A DNA stretch of 12,565 nucleotides from Candidatus Zixiibacteriota bacterium (GCA_963205155.1 CAUJJY010000084.1:1-12565), one strand, 5' to 3'; counted from the first letter of the stretch, positions 1 to 6,385 are shown. Notes: a model not told the origin generated them from the sequence alone. Numbers and translations: made by a program.

Positions 1-13
1 AGTGAGCTGCTAT

Positions 14-562
14 TTAGACAACTCTCGATTTGTCAAATTCTTGTGCAAGGATGCCGTAGATGAGGTCATCATAAAGCGTGCCGTCGACATTATGGTGCTG
101 GCGCAGGCGGGCCTCGAGTTTGAAACCGTGGTGTTCGAGCAGGGAAATGGAGGCCACATTAAATGCGCCGGTTTGGGCGTGAACGCGATTCAGTTTTAGT
201 TCGGTGAAGAGAAAGTCGAGCAGTAGGGTTAGGGCATCGGAGGCATAGCCTTTGCCCCGATAGTCCGGTCCGATGAGATAGCCGATTTCCGCAGAGCGGT
301 TGCGCGAGTTGACATTGAAATAGCTTATTCTGCCCACGAAAACGTCATCTTCGATGCGTCGGATGGCAATGCGCTTCGGTGCATTGGCTCCGGGTGGTGC
401 GTGAAAGCGCTCGAGGGTCTCTTCCAGCGTCATTGGATCAACCGGCCAGCAGGTCATTCGTTCGGGAGGGGAGTTCCAAAACCAGTCATAGAATTGGATG
501 ACATCGGTTTCGGTCATTTCGGTCAGTTTGATCCGGAGGCCAAGAATATTGATCGGTAACAT
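14..562 (-). CDS. GNAT-family N-acetyltransferase, RimJ/RimL-like
   Basis: Predicted cytoplasmic acetyl-CoA-dependent N-acetyltransferase of 182 residues, the usual size for the RimJ/RimL branch (Acetyltransf_3 type). The acetyl-CoA pyrophosphate loop is seen as YRGKGYA at residues about 101-107, after the beta-strand AEIGYLIG (91-98). The typical late motif NVASISLLEHHGF lies at 135-147, where the Asn and the following helix usually contact cofactor. The substrate cannot be read from sequence; relatives acetylate ribosomal-protein N-termini, amino acids or antibiotics. It is divergent from the ArsR operon. The ATG start at 562 has no Shine-Dalgarno site; a -10-like TATCAT sits only 6 bases upstream, suggesting a leaderless mRNA. 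Family confident, substrate unknown. Confidence 0.9.
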   Translation of the reverse strand: MLPINILGLRIKLTEMTETDVIQFYDWFWNSPPERMTCWPVDPMTLEETLERFHAPPGANAPKRIAIRRIEDDVFVGRISYFNVNSRNRSAEIGYLIGPDYRGKGYASDALTLLLDFLFTELKLNRVHAQTGAFNVASISLLEHHGFKLEARLRQHHNVDGTLYDDLIYGILAQEFDKSRVV

Positions 563-568
563 CTATTA

Positions 569-597
569 ATGATATGCAGGGCTTGGCTGCTGCGCAA
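569..597 (-). promoter_or_regulatory. candidate promoter of the GNAT gene (leaderless type)
   Basis: Read on the minus strand, TTGCGC (597-592) and TATCAT (574-569) are separated by 17 bases. The -10 matches consensus at 5 of 6 positions, the -35 only in TTG. The -10 ends 6 bases before the ATG at 562, so transcription would begin at or next to the start codon. The promoter region overlaps a perfect inverted repeat (579-601). Confidence 0.45.
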
Positions 598-601
598 GCC
601 C
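579..601. promoter_or_regulatory. inverted repeat in the GNAT promoter, possible operator
   Basis: GGGCTTG (579-585) and CAAGCCC (595-601) are perfect 7-base inverted arms separated by 9 bases. They cover the -35 box and part of the spacer of the GNAT promoter candidate, a position that fits a repressor site. No regulator can be assigned. Confidence 0.35.
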
Positions 602-656
602 GCAATGTGCGACTTCGCAAGTGTTTAAAATTAACTCCATGAACTCTACTTTGTGA

Positions 657-685
657 TTGACACCTAAAGACGCCGTTTGTATATT
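657..685 (+). promoter_or_regulatory. sigma70-like promoter of the seven-gene ArsR operon
   Basis: TTGACA (657-662) is a perfect -35, followed after 17 bases by TATATT (680-685), one mismatch from the -10 consensus. Transcription should start near 692, giving a leader of about 27 bases. An upstream in-frame ATG at 677 falls between the spacer and the -10, so it cannot be the translated start; this supports the start at 719. Confidence 0.75.
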
Positions 686-692
686 ACCAGTA

Positions 693-704
693 GGTTAAAT
701 AACC
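693..704. promoter_or_regulatory. possible ArsR operator at the transcription start
   Basis: GGTTA-AA-TAACC is a perfect short dyad that begins 8 bases downstream of the -10 hexamer, at the expected transcription start. ArsR-family repressors often autoregulate by binding dyads here. The arms are only 5 bases, so chance is possible. Confidence 0.3.
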
Positions 705-718
705 ACGAGGATTATGCA

Positions 719-1132
719 ATGATTTCGCAAGATCGTCTTAGTTCAACGTTTTCGGCTCTGGCCGATCCGACGCGTCGGGGCATTCTGGCGACTTTGATGT
801 CAGGAGAGGCGTCGGTGCAGGAGCTGGCTGCTCCTTATGCCATGAGCCTGCCGGGGATCTCCAAGCATCTCAAGGTGCTGGAGAGGGCGGGACTGATTGA
901 GCGCAGTCGTGCCGCCCAATGGCGACCATGCCGGCTAAAGGCGGGACCGCTGAGAGAAGTTGCTGAATGGCTGGAGCATTACCGCGTCTTCTGGGAAGCG
1001 AGTTTCGACCGATTGGACGACTACCTGCGTGAACTGCAAATGCAAAGAAAAGCAAATGTTACCTCAAATATCAGAACCGCGCGGACAACAAAAAGCTCCG
1101 CGAAGCGGAGGAAAAGTGTCAAAAGAAAATAA
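719..1132 (+). CDS. ArsR-family winged-helix transcriptional regulator
   Basis: A 137-residue DNA-binding regulator, probably a repressor of its own operon. The winged helix covers residues about 8-75: LADPTRRGIL (14-23) is the family signature near the N-terminus, the recognition helix is SLPGISKHLKVLE (43-55), and the wing follows at about 58-72. The ELCVCDL metal-binding motif of classical arsenic/cadmium sensors is absent, so direct metal sensing is unlikely. A lysine/arginine-rich tail (about 108-137) extends past the normal fold. The start at 719 is chosen because GAGG (707-710) lies 8 bases upstream and the operon promoter lies just before it. The 3' end overlaps the next gene by 17 bases. 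ArsR genes of this type are commonly paired with AHSA1/SRPBCC genes, as here. Confidence 0.9.
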   Translation: MISQDRLSSTFSALADPTRRGILATLMSGEASVQELAAPYAMSLPGISKHLKVLERAGLIERSRAAQWRPCRLKAGPLREVAEWLEHYRVFWEASFDRLDDYLRELQMQRKANVTSNIRTARTTKSSAKRRKSVKRK

Positions 1133-1607
1133 AATCACTGCAGGTCCCGACCTCGTCATAACGCGGATCTTCGATGCACCGCGGGAGTTGGTTTGGAAAA
1201 CCTGGACCGACCCCGAGCACGTCAAACGCTGGTGGGGACCGCGAGCCTTCACTGCTCCGGTTATCAAAATCGACTTTCGTGTTGGCGGAAAATTCCTTGG
1301 CTGTATGAAAGGCGAAGACGGCAAAGAGTACTGGAGTACCGGCACCTATCAGGAAATCGTTCCAACGGAACGAATTGTCTGCACTGATAGCTTTTCAGAT
1401 GAGCACGGGAATATTGTCCATGCGTCCGCCTACGGAATGGGCGACGACTGGCCGGACGAAATGTTAGTCACCGTCACCTTTGAAGATCTGGGCGGCAAAA
1501 CGAAGTTAACACTGCGCCACTCCGGACTACCGGTTGGCAAGATGGAAGATATGGCCGGCTCCGGCTGGAACGAGTCGCTTGACAAGTTCGTCGAAGCTCT
1601 GCAGTAG
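1116..1607 (+). CDS. SRPBCC (AHSA1/START-like) domain protein, first copy
   Basis: A 163-residue cytoplasmic protein with the Bet v1-like helix-grip fold that forms a hydrophobic pocket. The family signature is clear: ITRIFDAPRELVWKTWTDPE at about 15-34, then HVKRWWGP. The middle carries the VGGKF and Y-x-E-I-V-P-x-E-R-I-V strands, and a long C-terminal helix, GWNESLDKFVEAL, closes the fold. The GTG at 1116 is chosen because GGAGG (1107-1111) precedes it and the length then fits the family; an upstream ATG at 1056 would add 20 atypical residues. It overlaps the ArsR gene by 17 bases, suggesting translational coupling. It is paralogous to the protein at 2512. The ligand is unknown; related proteins bind lipophilic ligands or act as Hsp90 co-factors in eukaryotes. 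Confidence 0.9.
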   Translation: MSKENKITAGPDLVITRIFDAPRELVWKTWTDPEHVKRWWGPRAFTAPVIKIDFRVGGKFLGCMKGEDGKEYWSTGTYQEIVPTERIVCTDSFSDEHGNIVHASAYGMGDDWPDEMLVTVTFEDLGGKTKLTLRHSGLPVGKMEDMAGSGWNESLDKFVEALQ

Positions 1608-1617
1608 GTAGAATCAG

Positions 1618-2019
1618 ATGAAGAAAGCAACATCAACAACGAGAACTGGTGCCAAAAGTGCGAACGTTGCGAGCGTGGATGACTACCTTGCGTCGCAACC
1701 GAAGGAGATGCGTGTTGCGCTTGAACAATTGCGGGCTGCCATAAGGTCTGTGGTACCCGATGCTGAAGAAGTGATCAGCTATCAGATTCCGACATTCAAG
1801 CAGCAGGGGTCATTAGTTGCATACGCTGCATTTGCCAAACACTGCTCGTTTTTCGTGATGAGCCCGCCGCTAATGGAGAAGTTCGCGAGAGAATTGGCGC
1901 CGTATGAAATAGCGAAAGCGACAATTCGCTTCGCACCAGATCGACCGCTGCCGGCGGCGCTGGTGAAGAAACTCGTGAAGGCGCGAATCAAAGAAAATGA
2001 GGCAAGGAAGACGAAGTGA
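1618..2019 (+). CDS. DUF1801 (YdhG-like) family protein
   Basis: A 133-residue small soluble protein of the DUF1801 family. Recognisable features are VDDYLASQPKEMRVALEQLR (about 20-39), then VVPDAEEVISYQIPTFK, a central strand pair around VAYAAFAKHCSFFVM, and a C-terminal helix VKKLVKARIKENEA. Bacillus relatives have been linked to a frataxin-like role in iron delivery, but I see no metal site here that would prove it. The first 18 residues are Thr/Lys/Ala-rich and probably disordered. It begins 10 bases after the previous stop; the only ribosome-site hint is a weak AGGT, so it may depend on coupling. Family confident, function open. Confidence 0.85.
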   Translation: MKKATSTTRTGAKSANVASVDDYLASQPKEMRVALEQLRAAIRSVVPDAEEVISYQIPTFKQQGSLVAYAAFAKHCSFFVMSPPLMEKFARELAPYEIAKATIRFAPDRPLPAALVKKLVKARIKENEARKTK

Positions 2020-2074
2020 AGAGGCTTCGGCGCTGCGTCGTGTGGTGCAATGAAAATCAATCAGGAGAAGGTTC

Positions 2075-2512
2075 ATGAACAGAGAAAATGCCATTCAAAT
2101 TTCGTATCTGCTCTTGCGCGTCGTTACTGGACTGCTGTTTTTTCAGTCGGGATGCGTGAAGACGTTCGGGTGGTTTGGCGGGATGCCGGGACAACCGGGC
2201 GAGACAGTGCAACTGCTGTCGCAAATCGGCATTGGCGCCTGGATGGAGGTGATCGGCGGTATAGCGATTATGCTTGGTCTGGGAACGCGAATTGTTGCTT
2301 TCTTGCTGTCCGGTGAAATGGCGGTTGCGTACTGGCAGTTTCATGCGCCTGGCGGTGCGTGGCCGGTTGTCAATCACGGAATCCCAGCGGTGCTATTTTG
2401 CTTCATCTCTTTGTTCATGGCCGCCTATGGTGGCGGTGATTGGAGTCTCGATCGATTGATCAAAAATCGCCGTGGCGCACATCAGACCAAACCGATAGAA
2501 GGAGCCAGCTGA
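2075..2512 (+). CDS. DoxX-family inner-membrane protein
   Basis: A 145-residue integral membrane protein with four predicted transmembrane helices (about 8-28, 52-70, 72-90 and 101-120), as usual for DoxX. The family hallmark lies after the first helix: FFQSGCVKTFGWFGG (22-36), matching the usual hG-x-x-K-x-x-gWfgg pattern. DoxX proteins are often linked to quinone or redox chemistry and to oxidative-stress resistance, but no cofactor site is evident here. The start has a strong AGGAGA about 8 bases upstream. The stop overlaps the next start by one base (TGATG), a sign of translational coupling within the ArsR operon. Confidence 0.88.
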   Translation: MNRENAIQISYLLLRVVTGLLFFQSGCVKTFGWFGGMPGQPGETVQLLSQIGIGAWMEVIGGIAIMLGLGTRIVAFLLSGEMAVAYWQFHAPGGAWPVVNHGIPAVLFCFISLFMAAYGGGDWSLDRLIKNRRGAHQTKPIEGAS

Positions 2513-2991
2513 TGAAACAGATCACTCATTACTCTAATCCATCGGATCGCGAGATGGTATTCGTCAGAGTATTCGATGCGCCGCGCGAACTCGTTTGGGA
2601 GGCATGGACAAGGCCGGAGCACGTTGCTCAATGGTGGGGTCCGACCGGGTTCACCAACACGATTCATGAAATGTATGTCAGGGCAGGCGGGGTTTGGCGA
2701 CTGACGATGCACGGACCGGACGGAGTCGATTATCCCAACAAGATCGTCTTTATCGAAGTCGTCCCACCGAAGCTGTTAAGTTACCTGCATGAAGGCGACG
2801 ACGAAATTAGCTTCAATGTTACAATCAACTTCGATGTCGAAGGTACAGGTACCAAGTTGACAATGAAGATGGTGTTTGAATCGAGCGAAGTGTTGAAACG
2901 TGTTGTCGAGGAGTATGGCGCGGCTGAAGGCGCAGTCCAAATGACCGAGCGGCTGGAGCAATTCTTAAAACACCACCAGGTACTGAACTAA
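2512..2991 (+). CDS. SRPBCC (AHSA1/START-like) domain protein, second copy
   Basis: A 159-residue protein clearly paralogous to the product of 1116-1607. Both share the block RxFDAPRELVWxxWTxPEHVxxWWGP (here residues about 19-45) and then a G-G strand; they diverge after that. The remainder follows the family plan: KIVFIEVVPPKLLSYLHEG in the middle, a strand GTKLTMKMVFES, and a C-terminal helix MTERLEQFLKHH. The ATG at 2512 is chosen because AAGGAG (2498-2503) precedes it and it overlaps the DoxX stop. Two diverged copies in one operon suggest two ligands or a heteromeric arrangement; that is inference. No enzymatic residues can be assigned. Confidence 0.9.
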   Translation: MKQITHYSNPSDREMVFVRVFDAPRELVWEAWTRPEHVAQWWGPTGFTNTIHEMYVRAGGVWRLTMHGPDGVDYPNKIVFIEVVPPKLLSYLHEGDDEISFNVTINFDVEGTGTKLTMKMVFESSEVLKRVVEEYGAAEGAVQMTERLEQFLKHHQVLN

Positions 2992-2992
2992 A

Positions 2993-3529
2993 ATGCGGCG
3001 ACTAGTCTTATCAATGATGGTCTCGGTAGACGGCTTCACCGAAGGCGAGAACCGGGAATTGGATTGGCACGTCTGGGACGACGAACTCGAGCGGCATATG
3101 ACGCAGTTTTTCACGACGGTTGATACGATGAGAGTCGGAGGCGTCGCCTATGAACTGATGATCTCGTATTGGCCGACTGCAACCGACAGCATCGCACCGC
3201 AAATGAATAACCTGCCCAAGTTGGTTCTTTCAAATACACTGCAATCTCCAGAGTGGAATTCGCGGGCAATCAAAGGTGACATCGCCGGTGAAATTAATCG
3301 CTTGAAGCAACAAGACGGCAAAGACATGGTCGTCTTTGGCGGCGCGGGTGCTGCACAGACCTTGATGGAGCTTGGGCTGATAGACGAGTACCAGTTAATC
3401 GTCAATCCGGTGATACTCGGCGCCGGAAGGCCGTTATTCAAACCCGGCAGCAAGAAGGTGAACTTGAAACTTGTTGATACAGTTGCCTTCAGATGCGGCA
3501 ACGTGAAGCTCTATTATCAGCCGGTATAA
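2993..3529 (+). CDS. dihydrofolate reductase-like (RibD C-terminal domain) protein
   Basis: A 178-residue cytoplasmic protein with the DHFR-like NADPH-binding fold of the RibD C-terminal family. It starts with the typical strand and loop RRLVLSMMVSVDGF (2-15). The C-terminal signature is strong: VFGGAGAAQTLMELGLIDEY followed by NPVILGAGRPLF. In many relatives the region near residues 48-54 reads GRxTYE; here it is GGVAYE, lacking the arginine that usually helps nucleotide binding, so the cofactor preference may differ. Substrate unknown; relatives reduce pteridine or riboflavin precursors, but stand-alone versions in ArsR/SRPBCC clusters are uncharacterised. The ATG is 1 base after the preceding stop with no clear SD, suggesting coupled translation. 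Confidence 0.88.
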   Translation: MRRLVLSMMVSVDGFTEGENRELDWHVWDDELERHMTQFFTTVDTMRVGGVAYELMISYWPTATDSIAPQMNNLPKLVLSNTLQSPEWNSRAIKGDIAGEINRLKQQDGKDMVVFGGAGAAQTLMELGLIDEYQLIVNPVILGAGRPLFKPGSKKVNLKLVDTVAFRCGNVKLYYQPV

Positions 3530-3546
3530 ACAGAAGGGAGAACACC

Positions 3547-3906
3547 ATGAAGGGCTACATCGACCTCTACTTGTTGGCAATTCCAAAGAAGAACTTAGCA
3601 GCTTACCGCAAGATTGCCCGGATATTTGGAAACGTGATGAGGGATCACGGCGCTCTGGAGTACCGTGAGTTTCTCGGCGTAGACCTCAAATCGAGTCCTT
3701 GCCTTGGTTTTCCAGACATCTACAAGCCCAAGAAGGGCGAGGTGCTGATCTCTTCCGCTGTGGAGTTCAACTCGCGCAAACATCGCGACAAAGTCAACAT
3801 GGCCGCCATTAATGACCCGCGAATGCAGAAGGTGATGAAGAACAAGCCGCTCTTTGACGTGAAGCGAATGGTGTCCGGAGGATTTGCGACCTTTGTGAAG
3901 ATGTAA
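3547..3906 (+). CDS. DUF1428 (YbaA-like) family protein
   Basis: A 119-residue small soluble protein, close in length and pattern to E. coli YbaA. Matching segments include YIDLYLLAIPKKNLAAYRKI at the N-terminus (4-23), HGALEYREF, and the terminal blocks NDPRMQKVM and FDVKRMVSGGF, which are near-diagnostic. The fold is a dimeric alpha-beta barrel (ferredoxin-like); the function is unknown. The central part differs from YbaA in having a lysine-rich KPKKGEV turn. The start at 3547 is preceded by AGAAGGGAGAA. It is the last gene of the operon, 17 bases after the reductase. I see no U-rich terminator after it; a perfect palindrome GGAGGCCTCC lies at 3910-3919. Confidence 0.88.
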   Translation: MKGYIDLYLLAIPKKNLAAYRKIARIFGNVMRDHGALEYREFLGVDLKSSPCLGFPDIYKPKKGEVLISSAVEFNSRKHRDKVNMAAINDPRMQKVMKNKPLFDVKRMVSGGFATFVKM

Positions 3907-3929
3907 TCAGGAGGCCTCCGCCTTTCGGC

Positions 3930-3957
3930 TTGACAAATAGTGCGTCCGGGTTATCTT
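3930..3957 (+). promoter_or_regulatory. candidate promoter of the beta-roll gene
   Basis: TTGACA (3930-3935) and TATCTT (3952-3957) are spaced by 16 bases. It lies just after the DUF1428 stop and would give a leader of about 90 bases before the ATG at 4057. A second AT-rich stretch (TATATT at 3962-3967) has no good -35 partner. Confidence 0.5.
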
Positions 3958-3978
3958 GGACTATATTAACCCATAATT

Positions 3979-4051
3979 ATCCCAGCCACAGATATTTCTT
4001 CGCCAGACCCTGGGATTAAGTTGGCACTTAGGCTCATGCACCCTCCGGAGG
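3979..4051 (+). other. structured leader of the beta-roll gene
   Basis: Two dyads lie in the predicted leader. ATCCCAG (3979-3985) pairs perfectly with CTGGGAT (4010-4016) across 24 bases. The SD GGAGG (4047-4051) is the right half of a perfect palindrome CCTCCGGAGG (4042-4051), so an anti-SD sequence is directly next to it. The small loop limits intramolecular pairing to about 3 base pairs. A role in translation control is speculative. Confidence 0.3.
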
Positions 4052-4056
4052 AATTC

Positions 4057-5982
4057 ATGCGGTCACGAACGGTATCGCTCTTTTTGCTTGCCACGATAGC
4101 GGTCGCGGTATTTGCATCCACCACATCAGCGTTTGTTCCATCACAGGTAAGTTACCAGGGACGCCTGACCGACGCAAACGGATTGCCGCTGACGGACACG
4201 TTGAGTATCAAGTTTTCAATTTACAACAGCTCCGGTGGGGGGATAGCGCTCTGGACGGAGACCCAGCCTGCGGTGCCGGTAATTGGCGGCATATTCAACG
4301 TCTTTCTTGGTGCCGTTACGCCGCTCGATCAGTCAGTGTTCAACATTAACACGGTAATAGACCGCTTTCTCGGGATCGGCGTGGGCGGCGCGGCTGACCT
4401 GCAGCCCTTACAGAAGATCGTCGCCGTCCCGTATGCGTTTCGGGTTCAGACAGTTGATGACGCATCCGGCGGGCATATCACTTCGGCCGTCAATATCGGT
4501 GACAATAACACGCTGACTAACGGCATATTTGTCGCCGGATTTGAGAATTCAGCGACGGGAAGTCAAAGCGTTGCTGTCGGAGGAAGTGGAAATATTGCGA
4601 ATGGAAGTGTCGCGTCCGTTTTTGGCGGATCAGGGAATACAGCCTCGGGAGATCACTCGAACGCATCGGGCGAATCGAATACGGCCGGCGGTGATTGGTC
4701 GGTAGTCGGCGGCGGCTCCGGCAATAACGCAACGGGAAGATATGCGACAATTGGCGGAGGCGAAGGCAACACGGCGGACACAGTCGGTGCGACTGTCGGT
4801 GGGGGACAAGACAATACCGCCAGCCAATCGAATGCGGTGGTTGCAGGCGGTTCAGGCAACAGTGCAACCGGGGATCGGGCCGCGGTACTTGGTGGTACTG
4901 CGAATTTAGCTAATGGGGACTGGTCTGGAATTGGCGGTGGGTTTGGGAATATGACGACAGGGTTGATGTCTGTAGTTAGTGGTGGAAATGAGAATAAAGC
5001 GATCGGCGATTTTTCGTTCGTCGGTGGTGGCGGCGGGTCGGCATCATTTGGCATCGCGGACAGTGATTCGAACGTAGCGTTGGGGAACTACTCGGCAGTT
5101 GTGGGCGGCAGATCGCAGATTGCTTCGGGTGAGGGCGCCTTTGTCGGCGGCGGTAACAACAACAACTCTAGCGGCTTGAATGCGACCATCCCAGGCGGGG
5201 CGGAGAACACGGCTACCGGCGGCCACAGCTTTGCCGCGGGATTACGGGCCAAAGCGCTGCATGCCGGGAGTTTTGTCTGGGGAGACACACAGGCCGGCGA
5301 TTTCGCAAGTACGGCTTCAAACCAGTTCCTAATTCGTTCGCTTGGCGGAGTTGGTGTGGGTACCAACAATCCGCGAGCGCCGTTGCATATCCAAGAGGGT
5401 TCAACCGGTGTAACTCCCAATGGAAGTTCGGTTGCAGTTTTTGAACGCAACGACTTTTGCTATGTGTCACTGCTAAGTCCGACTGATCGCGAGCGCGGAT
5501 TGCTTTTCGGCGATGCGAGCAACAGCGTTGACGGCGTCATTATGTACAACAATACGGCCCTTCGCCGCGGTCTGCAATTTCGGACCGGAGGCAACGCCAC
5601 AAGAATGGCAATTGACTCACTTGGCAATGTGGGTATTGGTGATAACACACCGGATTCGAAGTTGGACGTAGCCGGTTCAGTCGCGACCGATGTGGAGGTC
5701 GTTACGAGTGGCCTGACACTTGATGGGACGCACAGCGTGATCATATTTGAAATGCCGCAAATCACGGGTGCGCATTTCGTATTCCTGCCGCTTGCGAGCA
5801 CTTGCCCGGGGCGAGTCTATACCTTCAAGGTGTCTGCCGCAAACAACGACGACATTTTGCTACAGCGACAAGGTGCCGACCTGATTGACAACTCGACATT
5901 CTACAACATCGTGACTGACCTTGATTTCGTGCAGTTGGTGAGCGACGGAATATCTCACTGGTACATTATTAGCGAAAGATAG
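4057..5982 (+). CDS. secreted left-handed beta-roll (YadA-head-like) repeat protein
   Basis: A 641-residue exported protein. A signal peptide fills residues 1-25 (hydrophobic core VSLFLLATIAVAVFA, likely cleavage after TSA). Next comes a beta domain (about 28-130) with VSYQGRLTDANGLPL and ALWTETQ motifs, common at the start of such proteins. Residues 169-402 are about fifteen 15-residue repeats of the type xxSxVxGGxxNxAxG, which resemble YadA-head/tail-fibre beta-rolls that trimerise. A phage-fibre-like segment follows (HIQEG near 449; GNVGIGDNTP-SKLDVAG near 523-545). The last ~95 residues form a beta domain ending in SDGISHWYIISER. I see no peptidase S74 chaperone, YadA anchor, sorting tail or LPXTG. 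The start at 4057 is chosen for GGAGG 5 bases upstream and the signal peptide; in-frame starts at 4021 and 4036 are rejected. Probably a surface or extracellular fibre; the function is unknown. Confidence 0.85.
   Translation: MRSRTVSLFLLATIAVAVFASTTSAFVPSQVSYQGRLTDANGLPLTDTLSIKFSIYNSSGGGIALWTETQPAVPVIGGIFNVFLGAVTPLDQSVFNINTVIDRFLGIGVGGAADLQPLQKIVAVPYAFRVQTVDDASGGHITSAVNIGDNNTLTNGIFVAGFENSATGSQSVAVGGSGNIANGSVASVFGGSGNTASGDHSNASGESNTAGGDWSVVGGGSGNNATGRYATIGGGEGNTADTVGATVGGGQDNTASQSNAVVAGGSGNSATGDRAAVLGGTANLANGDWSGIGGGFGNMTTGLMSVVSGGNENKAIGDFSFVGGGGGSASFGIADSDSNVALGNYSAVVGGRSQIASGEGAFVGGGNNNNSSGLNATIPGGAENTATGGHSFAAGLRAKALHAGSFVWGDTQAGDFASTASNQFLIRSLGGVGVGTNNPRAPLHIQEGSTGVTPNGSSVAVFERNDFCYVSLLSPTDRERGLLFGDASNSVDGVIMYNNTALRRGLQFRTGGNATRMAIDSLGNVGIGDNTPDSKLDVAGSVATDVEVVTSGLTLDGTHSVIIFEMPQITGAHFVFLPLASTCPGRVYTFKVSAANNDDILLQRQGADLIDNSTFYNIVTDLDFVQLVSDGISHWYIISER
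4561..5262 (+). repeat. degenerate 45-base in-frame repeats of the beta-roll
   Basis: About fifteen units encode 15-residue repeats such as SVASVFGGSGNTASG, DWSVVGGGSGNNATG and DRAAVLGGTANLANG. Two units have 14 residues, and one is enlarged to 26 by an insertion around SASFGIADSDSN. The DNA copies are well diverged at silent sites, so the array looks old rather than recently expanded. Confidence 0.85.
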
Positions 5983-6304
5983 TGTCAGCGAATTAAGTAT
6001 CGTACGTAAGTGCCATGTGCTGCATATCGAGCTTCACGTCCGCAACTAAACATCATCAGGTGCAGCAGCCTCCCCCATAACTCACCGATCATGTCATGCC
6101 AGTGGTCGGCCTTAATGCATCTTGTAAGTCTCCGATCGCAACAAATCCCTCCAATGGACTAACTCTCTTTTCAATCCTAAGGGCGATCAAGAATGGACGC
6201 ACTCGATGCGTTACACTTCTTGAATGCTGGTCAAAGCTCGATCTGCACTCTGGCAATTTAGATGGAACTGAATCTTGATGCACGCCAAATGAAAGGAGAA
6301 TCAT
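5983..6304. other. intergenic stretch with one imperfect hairpin
   Basis: No convincing gene is visible; the 60-71 codon frames on both strands lack ribosome sites and family resemblance. An imperfect hairpin spans 6187-6223: outer arms TCAAGAA/TTCTTGA (7 pairs), a 3-by-5 internal loop, inner arms ACGCA/TGCGT and a CTCGA loop. A weaker dyad CCGATCA/TGGTCGG (6085-6109, one G-T pair) may help end the beta-roll transcript. Confidence 0.4.
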
Positions 6305-6385
6305 ATGTCAACCCTACTCATCGTGCTCTTAGTAGTGCTGTTGTTGGGTGGCGGTGGTTGGGGCTACTCCCGCTGGCGCCGGTAG
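6305..6385 (+). CDS. 26-residue single-pass membrane microprotein
   Basis: A short open frame of 27 codons including TAG. The product begins MSTLLIVLLVVLLLGGGG and ends WGYSRWRR: a hydrophobic helix of about 13 residues, a glycine run, then an aromatic and basic tail. This is the layout of small, widely annotated single-span proteins (similar in feel to DUF3309-type peptides). The basic C-terminus would favour a tail facing the cytoplasm. It is supported by a near-perfect SD: AAAGGAG (6292-6298), 6 bases before the ATG. Its end is 95 bases before a PRC-barrel gene on the same strand, and small hydrophobic peptides of this kind are often found beside stress-type genes. Function unknown. It is too short for most gene callers and could be missed. 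Confidence 0.7.
   Translation: MSTLLIVLLVVLLLGGGGWGYSRWRR

Noticed and set aside
960..1115. 5' extension of the first SRPBCC gene
   Set aside because: It overlaps the ArsR coding sequence deeply and adds residues outside the family pattern; the GTG at 1116 has GGAGG.
3910..3919. GGAGGCCTCC palindrome as terminator of the ArsR operon
   Set aside because: No loop to permit a real hairpin and no U-tract follows; it may be coincidence.
4561..5262. Regular repeats that might be read as a CRISPR-like or satellite array
   Set aside because: They are 45-base in-frame degenerate units within a secreted protein, with no constant repeats or unique spacers.
4653..5450. Long minus-strand open frames (133 and 120 codons) opposite the beta-roll repeats
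   Set aside because: They are proline/alanine-rich shadows of the GG-rich plus-strand repeats, have no ribosome site and the plus-strand protein has clear domains.
6089..6304. Open frames of 60-71 codons on both strands in the gap before the microprotein
   Set aside because: No Shine-Dalgarno site, no recognisable domain, and they overlap each other; taken as chance frames.
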